In this document: piece by piece, positions 25,901 through 36,975 of the stretch | Position numbering within the stretch: position 1 is the first letter of the stretch | Layout of the letters: each line of letters opens with the position of its first letter | Source: Dasyornis broadbenti | Taxonomy: Eukaryota > Chordata > Aves > Passeriformes > Dasyornithidae | Direction: 5' to 3' | DNA length: 64,000 nucleotides | Assembly: GCA_013397935.1 (NCBI GenBank) | Contig: VZRN01005622.1 | Coordinates: 186,001-250,000 of the forward strand | Made by a program: the position numbers and the translations under genes | The notes under the pieces: generated by a model | Database searches by the model: none | What the model saw: the letters and a program-made list of their open reading frames with translations, nothing else | What the model was told of the DNA's origin: nothing

Positions 25901-28059
25901 GTTAAATCTGACTTAGCTTAGATCCATTGGTACCAATGTTGAGGAGTGAAATTTCTGTTGGAGATTCAAAATCTATGAAAATCTGGTTTTAGATAAATGG
26001 CATTTTCAAATACTTATGTCCTGAATTACAGACTGTAACATATCTGGTTGGGCATTAATCCTGAATGCCAGCACAACTAAACATTTCAGAAAAGAACACC
26101 CCAAGCTCTAAAAGCCTGTACAATCCAAGAGAAAGGTAATCCAACAAAAAATTCTAAAAATCTGCTGCCTCTGCTGGTTTCTCTTTTCTAATTTAGATAA
26201 AATTTTGGTTTCCATAAACAAGGTTTATGTTCACCAGCTTCAGGTTAGAAATATTTGGCTTTATTCCTGTAGTATCTGTTGGCCTTGATCAAGTTGACTT
26301 TGTTATTAAATCAATGCCATATATTTAAAGATCTAATGAATGTAAATATTTATTGAGAAATCTTGTCTTTATCTCTCAAACTCTTTAAAAAATAAGCGTA
26401 AAGTTTGCTTCTACAAAAGTCAGGCACAAGTGTTCTGTGTTGTACTGCCAAATTGAACATATTGTTGGATTAAATTACTAAACAAGTAATCCTGTTGGCA
26501 TAACTCTCTCTCAAGAATCTTGATAAACACTTTGGTTGGGTATCTATTAAAACTTCTGACTGCTTCCAGTATTTCTCTGTTATGGTAATATGTGTCAAGC
26601 ATCAAGAAAAATATTACTTGTTTATTTCCTGTGTCAGTCTGCCTGGTTGTACAATTTTCATTTTCTGTTTACCCTCCTAAAAACGAAAATATAAAGTAAG
26701 AGTGGTAGAGAAATTTAACACTAATTGGTAGCGAGAACAGCATCATCATTTAAAAACACACCATGGCATTAAACTTGGTTATGATAAACTACTGGGGCTC
26801 ATTTAGCTTGGGAATCACTTCGAGCTTTCACTTCGGATGAAGAAATGACAAAGCTAGAGTTCATGCAATCAGGTAGTAATACATAAAGTTAGCTGGTCAC
26901 CAGCTGCTCCACCAGAATCAATGGAAATGTGGAATACAGTTTTCTTCTTGAGCAAAATGAGGTTAGACATTTGGGAATATGTTTAAGCTCACTAGGACAA
27001 GGCGATGCAGTTACAGCAATACAGTGGAAAATGGTAGGAAAACCCAGCAAGTACTTAGAAGAAGCATGGGCATACACAATTTCTAACAGACTGCATTTCT
27101 TCCGTCACCATGCTTTATAAATTATTCCTACATTAGCTGAGTTATTCTCCAGGTTTCCTGCTAGAGCTGTATAGAGGCTTCTCTTCACAAAGGAGAGAAA
27201 TGAAAAGCCAGTCCAAATCCCTGATCAGTTACTGGCTGTAATCAAACTCCCTGCAAGGCATCACATCTAACCTAGAAGAAAGAGCACTTGGCTGAAATTT
27301 TGATGGCTGCTGATAAACCATGCAATTAAAGCTCAGAAAGCCATGACATCAGAAAGCTTCTTAAAACTGGGCATATATGATCGCCTTTGAAAAAACAATT
27401 ATTCAAATTTCACAATTAAATAAACAAACAACTCCCACCAGCCTTTCACCATTTAATTTGGAGCAGTTGAATACGTGCAAGGGCTATGGTTTGTAGTATT
27501 TACCATAAAATTTCATTAATGGATCTGTGCAAAGGACAGATTTTTCAAAAACATTAACAAGCAACTACAGCTGCTTCACCAGAGCTTTCTCATAATAACA
27601 AATGATTTCACAGCACTTTCTTTAGTACCACACAGATGTCCCATCTACTGTGAGAGGGGATGCACACTCTGGTTTCCAAATGCACCTGAAAGGAAGCCAG
27701 CCCAAGGAAACCAGAATATGTTTGTGGCCTACCTACAAGTGATATTCTCTAAAGACCCATGGGTCAAAAAAAAAAACAACAAAATTCTATAATCATCTTG
27801 GCACAGTGAATTCAGTTCAGTGATGATTTCACTGCTTTTAACACAGGCACGTGGAATTCTGCTGTGGGATCTCAGAAGTGTAATTGGCTATAAACATTGG
27901 TAAAATCCTCATCAGGTTCTGAGAACTACTAATGATTTTACAAAAGCAAGCTTTCAGCCTTGAAAAAAGATATGACAGAATTATTATGTCCAGTAATACT
28001 TCACGATTAAGCTGAACATAGCAGAGAAATCTTCCAGGGCTCTCTGTCACAAGCGTGCC
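22971..28059. other. AT-rich non-coding stretch
   Basis: No gene or clear transposon is recognised. A 19-bp tandem duplication lies at 24282-24319. Glutamine-codon-like CAG/CTG repeats at 24700-24735, followed by GTAAGT at 24746-24751, superficially resemble an exon end. The open frame is short and matches nothing I know. Confidence 0.6.
24282..24319. repeat. 19-bp tandem duplication
   Basis: Two adjacent 19-base copies of ACAGCACTCATTTACTCTA, the second with T-to-C at its eighteenth position. This is a simple recent tandem duplication. Confidence 0.85.
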
Positions 28060-28280
28060 ACCACTGGCTTCACTGGTCCTGCCCACCTTTCCTCACCAAG
28101 CCCGATCCTGGCCACACACAGCACAGACTCAGAGGTGCCCAGGGCTGGGGCTGTCCCCAGCTGCCCACCACAGCTGGCCCTGACATGGGACAGTGGGACA
28201 GGCCCTGGCTGCCAGGCTCTGCCCTGGCTCTCCCCATGGGGACTCCCACCACTGCTCCTGGCCCTCACTGCACACTCACA
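28060..28280. repeat. GC-rich patch 1
   Basis: About 220 bases of distinctly GC-rich sequence in an AT-rich setting. CC/GG and CTG/CAG words dominate and CpG is scarce, so it is not a typical CpG island. It contains CTGTCCCCAGCTGCC at 28151-28165, which recurs in the second GC-rich patch at 36828-36842. Open frames cross it on both strands at once, as expected of GC-rich DNA poor in stop codons. It may be a decayed TGTCCCC-type avian minisatellite or an unidentified repeat; an exon is less likely. Confidence 0.4.
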
Positions 28281-29120
28281 GGAAGATAACATCAAGGTCT
28301 TTTTTGCCCATCTTCCCCCTCTTCTCTTACCCACACCCACCAAGCATTTCAGATACAGTGCATGCTTGCTCCAGCTTGATTTCTTGTTGCTCAAAAGCCT
28401 GCTCTGTCAGGTCCTCTAATCAGTATAATCAAGAAGATGCTTATTACTTTCTAAGCACGTATTGCAGTTGCAATTGTTAGGATAACAAATGGCAAAAAGG
28501 AACAGCAAACCCCTCTGCTAGTTGTTTTCACTATTCATCCATTTCACTGTAGTATTTTTAGCTTGCTGCTTACTATTATTCACTTATTCCAAAGCTGAGA
28601 CTTGTCAGAGCTTTCAAGAGCTGTGGGTGAAAAATTCCTTTCAAGACCTTCAGCTGGGGACAACGACAACGATGGCTTTGCCTTTCTTTTGCAAAACACC
28701 TCTCAGGACAAGCACAATGCGTTTGTAACAATTCGAGTAAGACTGTTCTGCAGCAACTTTCTTTATTCTTGTGTGAAACATCATCGTCCCGTACCCTTCA
28801 AAACGACCTGAAAATGCAATTCACCGCAGTAATCTTATTCACAATGTATCCATTCTTCTTTTTCATTTACATTTGAAAGTACTGCTGCTAGACTCCACCA
28901 CAGAAAAGTATTCACAAGATTAAGCACTTCTGTCCATTGAAAGGATACCTTTGAAAAAGTGAAAACTTCGGTTCTAATTGAAGAGAACTTAATTTCTTCA
29001 ACATGCTCTGTTATCTACCTTTATAAACTCTGTTCCAACAACCCTGATTAGGTCCTTTTTTATCTAGTTTTGCTTTACTGAGTGATTACAAGACAAGTCA
29101 CTCAGAAGATACATCATGTG

Positions 29121-29137
29121 AAAAAAAAAAAAAAAAA
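29121..29137 (+). repeat. Poly(A) run, 17 bases
   Basis: Uninterrupted A17 followed by CCCACACA. No element body is recognised upstream. Confidence 0.8.
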
Positions 29138-30190
29138 CCCACACATTTAGGCTTGGGAATAAGCTGTACAACAACCGGAGAGTTAAAATAGAATGACAAA
29201 ACCATTATGTTTAGAGACAAAGGAGTGATGTGTGGAAGTTGGCTAAATCAATATCTCATTGTAAGCTATGCATCCGTTCCTAGAGGTGATCCAATAATTG
29301 AAATCTGCTGCTGGTCACCTGAGTCCAGTTTAACAGGGTCAGCTCATAATTCAAGTGACTTTTGCACTTCTCATTGATTTTATTTAGCAGCAAATTTGTG
29401 GTTCAGATAAGACTATTCATTCCTCAGCACTGGTTCACATTCAATGAAAGCAGTTCAACTTGATAAAACATGTCTGTATTTAATCTTTAAAAACTTGTGA
29501 ATAAGAATCTTTTTTGACCATATACTAATAACAAAACAGTGCACAATAAAACCTGCTGGGTTTGTTTTCCTCTTTAAACTCACAACATTCATAGGAATAC
29601 TGCATTATTTCAATGATTAAAAAAAAAAGCAAGTTGACGATAATTTTTTCTGTAAATATCTTACTTATCAGTTAAAGAAATAGGAGATGAAGGTAAAAAA
29701 AGAGAGAAAAATCTCTAGAAATTAGAGAAGTTTTCTCAATTACAGAATCAGGCACAGTAGTAAACCCAAACTGCTAGTTTTGCAGCTTCTCATGCTGCTT
29801 CCCCACTGCAAAGAAATAGCTTTCCTCTTTTTTTAGTGAACTTTGACGGTTCTATTTTACATTACTGAAGGGAGAAGATAATAGGGGAGATGTTGTCTTC
29901 AGGAGTCATCCTCACTGAACTGCAGTGGGACACTAGATCTCCTCAAAGCTTCACGACGTGTCTGGAACAGGGACTGTGAGGATCAGGCAGGGGAAAATAT
30001 GAACTAGATTTATATTCAGCTGTTGTAGAAAGAATAGATTGAACCTTTCATTCCTATGATGAGAATGTATTTCACTCTTCACTCACTTGTGATAGTTCAG
30101 TGGTGTCAGCTGATGATTCTTTTCCCTGTCTCTACACTTCCCATTTCCATACCTTCAACTATTAAAGCTTTGGCTTGTTTCATGTTCTTT

Positions 30191-30356
30191 TTGCTTTTTC
30201 CTTCTGCTTTCCAGAGTCATCCAGACAGGAGCCAGTGTCAAAGGAGCTAAGAGGGAAAACACCTGCAACAGCCTCTGGGAGGTGAAGAGCCAGGATGCTG
30301 AGGCACAGGCAGCAAAGATCAGAGACAGAAACACAAAACTGTGTTCCAACTCCTAG
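30191..30356 (+). other. Candidate exon with strong acceptor, unproven
   Basis: A long pyrimidine tract (30186-30210) ends in CCAG at 30211-30214, an excellent splice-acceptor context. Beyond it, one plus-strand frame stays open from 30216 to a TAG at 30354-30356, about 46 codons rich in lysine, glutamate and alanine. A possible donor GTGAAG begins at 30282 and would define a 67-base exon. I recognise no protein family. Chance combinations of this strength occur every few tens of kilobases, so this is only a pointer for RNA data. Confidence 0.12.
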
Positions 30357-31448
30357 GCTGACAGCACTTCTCTTTGAGAGCCCCAGCAGTTTGACAGGAG
30401 AAATAAAAAAGAAAGTCACAAAGTCGTAGTCTGACACAAAACCAAGGCAATTATCAGGAGGAGAAATACCAGCAACATCAAACTTCTTACACCTTTCAGC
30501 CCTGTGGCATGTGCAATTCAGGTAAATGAATATATCTGAACCAAGGAGTGTTTTATCTTGCTCTAGAGACCTAAATAACAAACTTGCTACAGGTATTTTT
30601 TGGTTTACCTTCACCTTTAACATTTCAGGCTGAAGATTTCTGTGCTACTCTACTACAATTGGGTACTGCCCTGGTTCCCATTCCTAAACCATGACAGAAT
30701 TCACCAGACAGAAGGTGCAACAGAGAGAAAGAGAGAGCAATGTCTACCAGTTCTGGTTTTCAGCCTTACAGAATCTTATGGCGCCCTTGGAAGCTTTGTG
30801 GGTGATGGATAACGAAGCAAGAGATAACAAAGTTGCAAGATTTCTATTTAGAACTCTGGTTCCATTAACCAGCTGTTTAGCAAATGCTGCTTGACCACTT
30901 CACTATTTAATTTCTAGCGTGAATTCACAGCCAACTTGATGAGAAAGTAAATTCAATCAACTTGTAAAATAAAAACCCTCAAGTATCAGACTCTCCATGT
31001 GTATTAAAACCGTAAGAAGGAACTGAGATGGGAAGAGGATTGAATTTTGTTTTACAAGACGATATTGACAGTTTTCTTTGCAAATTCTGCAATTTATTTA
31101 TGATGAGATGCTTACAGTAATGTTTACCAGTCCCAGTTCTCCCATGTAAGTCAAGAATGCCTCCATTAAACCTTTTTTTAATATTCCTTCATTTCTGGGA
31201 CAAGAATTGTGGGATTTAAAAGATGTCATGTTTACTAGTTTATCTGACATTAACCAGAAGTTGTAAAATGCAGATCACTTCTTCATCTCCTCTACCTTCT
31301 TTTTTAATTGGTTTTGGTTTGAAATCTTGCTGTCAGTGGCCTCCATCCTAAATAACTTAGACCTTCCTGCTTTCCTGTTTTCTTGAGAGAATGATATTTT
31401 CCCATTTTTAAATGGTAGGAATTTAGGCAATTTATAGAGAAGCCTTCC

Positions 31449-31549
31449 TCTAAACTACCTCTAAACTACCTAACTAAACTTTAGTTCACAAAACTTCTTC
31501 TTCACAAAAGAGGTAGTTTAGTTTTTAACTAAACTACCTCTTTTGTGAA
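31449..31549. repeat. Palindrome cluster with 23-bp perfect arms
   Basis: Arms at 31501-31523 and 31527-31549 are exact reverse complements across a 3-base TTT loop. The 13-base start of the theme (CTAAACTACCTCT) also occurs at 31450-31462 and again partly at 31461-31471. A smaller hairpin, AACTAAA-C-TTTAGTT, lies at 31472-31486, and TTCACAAAA occurs at both 31485-31493 and 31501-31509. The whole is a nest of direct and inverted copies of one short sequence, as produced by template switching or foldback replication. No transposon ends or target duplications are apparent. Confidence 0.85.
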
Positions 31550-34500
31550 TGAATCTGGAACAACCATCATGTGATGCACTAACTACATCATATATTAAAA
31601 ACTTGCTTATTCACCTGAGTTCTCCTAGAGAACCCCTTCTAGAGAGCTCCAAGAACAGCATCTTTGGTAGTGTGTTTTGTCTGAATCAACAACTGCAGCA
31701 ACGAAGGGAAAAACTCATCCTAGTCCTAAAGAAAAGCTGCTTCTTAATTAGCATAGGTAGCAGATTATGAAACCTAATCCCGTGTCCTGGCTGGAAGCTG
31801 TTGAATTGGGGATGGCGGCGGGGGGGCGAACCAGAAACCAGATCTTTAATTCTCAGGGAAGCAGAATATTAAAAAAATAAAAAGAATTAAAAAAAAATCC
31901 TAGTTCTGTTGCACAGAGCAGTTCTAACACAATTCCCATTTGTGATGGCCCTTTGTCTCCTGCCTAACACAGAGTGCAGGACTTCTCTTGGCAAAATTGC
32001 ACTCTAACAGGTAACTTGCGGAGAACAGTTCAGAATAATGCTGATCTAGAAAAGAAAAATAAAAAAGAAGCACCAAAAAACCCTATCAGCAAGCCTTAGC
32101 ATATTGCAGGCCTGCTGCCAAACCTCTGAGCTCTGCAAATATGAGAGGTTTGAAGCATTAGTGTAGAAAACACAAATGTTCCCTACTTCCATGTAATTTG
32201 CAGGAAGTGTTGCATCTATGTAATCAAAACTTGTGTTTAAATATGCCATTTTCCATGAACATGACAACTTTATTAAACTACACTGTGGCCTAAACAAACC
32301 GGGTTAATACCCTAGAATTGCTTGCTTCAGGAATTTTAGGTCAAGTTCTGTCACACTAATTGCTGCTAATAATAAGTGACATTACAGCTGTATCTCTACA
32401 CACAGCTTCATTTGCTCTAAATCCCAAATAGATGCTTCAGAATGGCTTTTGCCCAGGAATGAAGGCCCTTAGTTCACATAAAACTTAATTTCAGTGCTTA
32501 GAAATTAACATCCTCTGGGCTATCCTACCATGCAGCTGTGAAAATACCCAAGTATACCAAATCCTGAGTTAGGGAGAATTTAGGCCATGCTCTGCCACAT
32601 TCAAAATCAATCCTATAACTAATGCAGTGACCTTCTGATTCTTCCATAATTTTAATTTTTCACCTTGCCCAGTCTGTACCTGAAGCAGAGTGGTGTCACT
32701 TTCAGAGAGTCTCGTTTCAAAAAAACAGTGAAGAGCTGTTTTGAACAGTGCTTCAGAATAATCTCTTTTTTCTAAGGAGCATTATTAAAGTAAATTTTTC
32801 ATATATGGCCTCTTCTATTCTGAAATAATTTGAAAGGACCAGTAAAAACTTAGCAGCAATTTAGATGGAAGAAGACAGAATGGACATAAGAAGGTGACTT
32901 TTAGCTAGAAATTCCCCTGACATCTGCGCTTGCTTGATGAAACCAGAGATGCAAGGCTTGCATGCGAATCTGTAGTACCTGATTTCATTCTGAGGCAAGA
33001 GCTTGAGCTCAGCTCTTTAAAGGTACCTCTGTGCAGGGGTGAGGTTCTATCTTCAAAATAAATGGGAGACTTCAGACAAACCCCCTCCAGCCGCACATAT
33101 CAGAAACATGGCCTAACTTCAGGATCAGTCCCAAGATTAGTCCCGGAACACTAGCTAACACCCTGCTAATGTTTGCTGCCTGTCAAAATACTATATAGAA
33201 TTCATCTTTATTATGTATTTTAAGTCAAATCCTTTTTAGCTGTCAGGCCTTCAAACTCAGCCTGAGCATCGATTCCAACAAAGTCCAGTGTATCTCTATC
33301 CCTGAATTATACCCTTAGTTACGTCTAGGAGAGCTGATATTTGAAAATGTTGTAGAGGCAAAACATGTGGCTACATCTCTAAATAGTCACATGTGGAAAA
33401 ATAATCAGCCATGCTTTCATTTTAGTTTATTTTCATGAGGATAAAAAAAGCCCTGCAAAACAGGCCATGGAAGAAAACCATAGATGCTTGTTCCATCACG
33501 TTTCTAACAAGAAGTCTGATATGACCAGCATACCAAATGACAGACAAAACACCATCTATAGAATAACTTTTGGGAATACAGAAAGTTGTTGTTCCCATTG
33601 CTTTTTTCTTCTATGATTCATGCTCTTGAAAGTACTATGCAACGATTTGACACTTTGCATTGTTAGTCCTGAAGATTTTATATGGAAGCTTTAATTAACG
33701 TTTTCAAGTAGCAAACCTGCAGATAGACAGCCTCCCTCCTGGTTTACCTGAAAGTTTCTGGCAGAGTTCACAGAATATAGCAGAGAGTTGCCGCATTAAC
33801 TATTTTTTATTGCTCATTGGAATTACTTTTTAAAACTTAACTTTCACGCTGCAGTATACTTGCCTTGATACATTATGACCTTCCAGGCTGTTTTCTCTTA
33901 CCTTTCATTTCTAAAATTTCAAATGCTGAAACTCAGAACAGAGAAGAATTATGTTCAAGTCCCACAGCATTTGAGGCAATTCAGATGGCGAAATAAACAA
34001 AAGTATTACAATTACTAATCCTGTGAACCACTGAAAAACAAATAAATGGATGTTTGTAGTTTGTTGCTTAGACCCACCCTTCTACCAGCTTCGAGAGGTT
34101 TCCTTTATAGGGCTGTTAATGTTGCGGGTGGGTTTGGCAACGTGTTATATAATTAAAAACCAAGTGTTAGTTAAACTGTTTTGCAAACATCTGCAGTTTT
34201 CACCACACAGACTTCATTAGCACAGCAACAGCCTTGGAAATACAGCTTAGGCGAAAAGCTCTCCTAAATTTCCTGTGACCTTTGAATCTGCTCCTGTCTT
34301 ACAGTCTAATAGCTCAACCCCAAAACTGGTCCGTGAACATAGTCCTAGAGATGCCACTGACCACTGAGATACACTGTTCATTCTATAGTGAGAAAACAAT
34401 CAAATATTAAAGGGGGAAATATTTCCTACAAATGAAAAGCTATTTGTTTCAATTCCCAGCTAAGAAGGAAAGATAATGACGTGTTTAGATACTGCTGTGT

Positions 34501-36689
34501 TAATACTCCTAGTTAAAGGAGGATTTCACATACCTTGGGAAGTGATGAAAACGAGATGGAATGTGACTTGAATGCTTTATTTAGCAGCTCCTAATCAACT
34601 GCTATCCAAGACATCTACAGAATAAAGCACAGAGATTTTAAACAGTTTATTAAGGAGGTAAAGGATTCATGCAGAGTTCAATAAAAATCTTTAAAATATA
34701 CAAATAAAGCAGGTATGAAGCCTAGCCTCACCCAGTCAGATAATTAAATATTACATATCAAATACAAGATAAATGTAACAAATTTACATATAGCCAGACA
34801 CTGATAGCAACATTTTATCTCATTGGTGAAACAATGAACAATAATTATACTAATACAGTGTTAGTTTGATTGATACCCTAAGGTTACAAAAAAGGATCAG
34901 CTTAAAAAAAAAAACCACTGTAGAGTTTTGCAATAACAATCAGAAGTCACGCTGCCAAGCCATGAGACGTGTTAGATGTAAATCTGTCACCCTTTTAAAA
35001 ACTGGTGCACAAGGCCAAAGGTGAAAATGTTTGGAGTAGTTTTTGTAATTTGGTACCTGTGAAGCAGCAGCTTTTGAAAAGAATGTAATACATCATACAT
35101 CACTGCAGAGCTGTTTGCTTGTGCTAAACAAAACAAATTCCTCTAATTATTTATGTATGTCAGTGTATTGCTGATTCACAGCTTCTCTAATTTCGAGTGT
35201 GTTTGGCATTTTGCCCTGGATTTGCTTCAGGCCTCTATCATTTGTCTTTGCAATGGAGCAATTGTTTCCTTGGCAGAGGATGTGACACTTATTGTGACAT
35301 ACTAAGTAGCCAAGCAGTTGTTTCCTTAAAGACAGTGGGAAAATACGTTTTGAATAAAGAAGCTTTTAAACTAAATAGAGTAAGTGTCAGGGGTTTAAGA
35401 TGTATATTCCATTTCACTGAGGGGTGATATTGCTCCATTTGTTTTCCCCGAATATGAACTGGTCCAAGAAGTTGTTTATATTCCCACACTACAGTAAATG
35501 AATGCTTGTAGGGATTTAATCTAGGAGATGACAGCAAGGCTGACAAGGACACTAAAAAAAGGGAGAGGGAAGAAAGAGCCTGGAAATAAAACTGAGGTTT
35601 TAAAATAAAGGCCAGTGGGATGGCTTAACTAGGGCTGCCATAGATTACCTGGTACTCTGAATTCCTGAGAATATTCTCATCCTACACCTAAGAAGTCTTG
35701 ATGCATGGAAATTGTGTTTATGCATGTCAGACAAACCTGAGAGCTGCTGTAAACAACGAAGGCAACTAACCAAACATTAGTAGGGTATGACGAAATTATT
35801 AGGGGTAACAACTTAAAATGTAATCTCAGGCCTGTCTTTTACTTGTACTAATCTTATTCTCTGTTGTTTTCTCACAACACATTTTTGATAGGGTTCTGGC
35901 CTAGATCTGTGCATAAGTCTCCCAGTAAGTAAATCACACTTGCCAGCTCAAGATCCAGAAAATAAGGCTATCACTTGTGAGAGCCACAGAAAATGGAAGA
36001 ATTGAAGAGAAATCTCTGGGAGGAGTGACAGGGGGAAAGTGATCCTGAAGTATTATCTTGTGTAGACTTTCTGGGAAAAACTGAGTTCAGTAAATTGCTT
36101 TATCACTGAATATCCCAATGCCTAATGAGAAAGACATACAGTGTATTCACTCATAACACAATGGGAGTAAACAACTTCCAACATAGTTCCTCTTAAATAA
36201 GCACATTTTGGGATTCTGGTGATATTGTAGGAAAAAAACAGTTTCTTTTTAATGCTTTGCATAAGACTGGAGTTCAGAGGCAGGAATAAACACACAAACA
36301 CAGAAATGATGGGCTAAGCCTCAGATTTTGAAAGCTACAGAGCCTGTGTAGCTTTGAACAAGCCCTTACAAGTAGAAGTGTTGGTCAGTCAGTTAAAAAA
36401 AAATTAACCATCATATTGTGTTTATGTATTTGCGCAGTCTGCTTATTTTCAATTCTTACTGAAAGAGACTCCAGTGTGATGCAGGAGGAGATTGTTTGCT
36501 GAAGGATCTTGGCCTTGTCTGTGGCCTTCATCTAAGAACGCTGTGAGAAAAAGGGTAATTAATTCTTCAGTATTCAACTATAATTTATAATTTTTTGGGT
36601 TAAAACCAACTAGAGTAATACTTTAATAAGTAATTTTAAAATTATTACCATCCTGCTACTAACAACAAACTTTTATTTAGCCTTCTTCC
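31550..36689. other. AT-rich non-coding stretch
   Basis: No gene or clear transposon is recognised. A short G-rich CpG-bearing word (GGCGGCGGGGGGGCG, 31816-31830) is followed by A-rich DNA at 31870-31898. The remaining sequence is ordinary AT-rich DNA with short chance frames. Confidence 0.6.
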
Positions 36690-36975
36690 TTGCCCCTTCC
36701 CTGTGGTAGCCAGAGGTACCCTGGGGCCTGTGGGCCCCGCTAAGGAGGTGCCCAGGGATGGCTTCCCCAGGGGTGCCCACCCTGCCCTGGGTCCAGGACC
36801 CCAGAGCAGCCCCTGGGACCCTCAGCCCTGTCCCCAGCTGCCACAGCAGGGCTGGTGTCCCCACGGAGTGTCCCCACCTCGGCTTGCTGAGCGCAGGGGC
36901 CTTGAGGCAGGATCCTTCCTCTGCAACAACCATCCCCAGCCATGGCAGGCAGCAGCTCCTCCATCAAGGTAACCT
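36690..36975. repeat. GC-rich patch 2 with TGTCCCC words
   Basis: About 285 bases of the most GC-rich DNA in the window. TGTCCCC occurs at 36829-36835, 36856-36862 and 36869-36875, a word common in avian GC-rich minisatellites. CTGTCCCCAGCTGCC at 36828-36842 repeats exactly in patch 1. Overlapping frames are open on both strands, which is a composition effect. Near the right edge an ATG (36942-36944) opens a nine-codon frame ending in AAG followed by GTAACC, a weak donor-like context. A decayed minisatellite is the simplest reading; a cryptic exon cannot be excluded. Confidence 0.45.

Larger units (their letters stand above)
28281..31448. other. AT-rich non-coding stretch
   Basis: No gene is recognised. 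The frame at 28522-28728 looks like a signal peptide but starts at TTG and has no upstream exon. The minus-strand frame at 30180-30623 (147 codons) shows no domain. An A17 run lies at 29121-29137. A candidate exon at 30215-30356 is listed separately. Confidence 0.6.

Noticed and set aside
28047..28394. Overlapping frames on both strands in GC-rich patch 1
   Set aside because: Stop codons are scarce in GC-rich DNA on both strands. Simultaneous openness points to composition, not coding.
28522..28728. Signal-peptide-like frame
   Set aside because: It starts at TTG, not ATG, and no upstream exon supplies a start. Hydrophobic runs are common in T-rich DNA.
30180..30623. 147-codon minus-strand frame
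   Set aside because: No recognisable family. Its composition is random-like, and it overlaps a plus-strand splice-like signal.
31501..31549. Palindrome as a let-7-like microRNA hairpin
   Set aside because: GAGGTAGT resembles a let-7 seed, but a 3-base loop and a 23-bp perfect stem are wrong for a pre-miRNA, and the rest of the mature sequence does not match.
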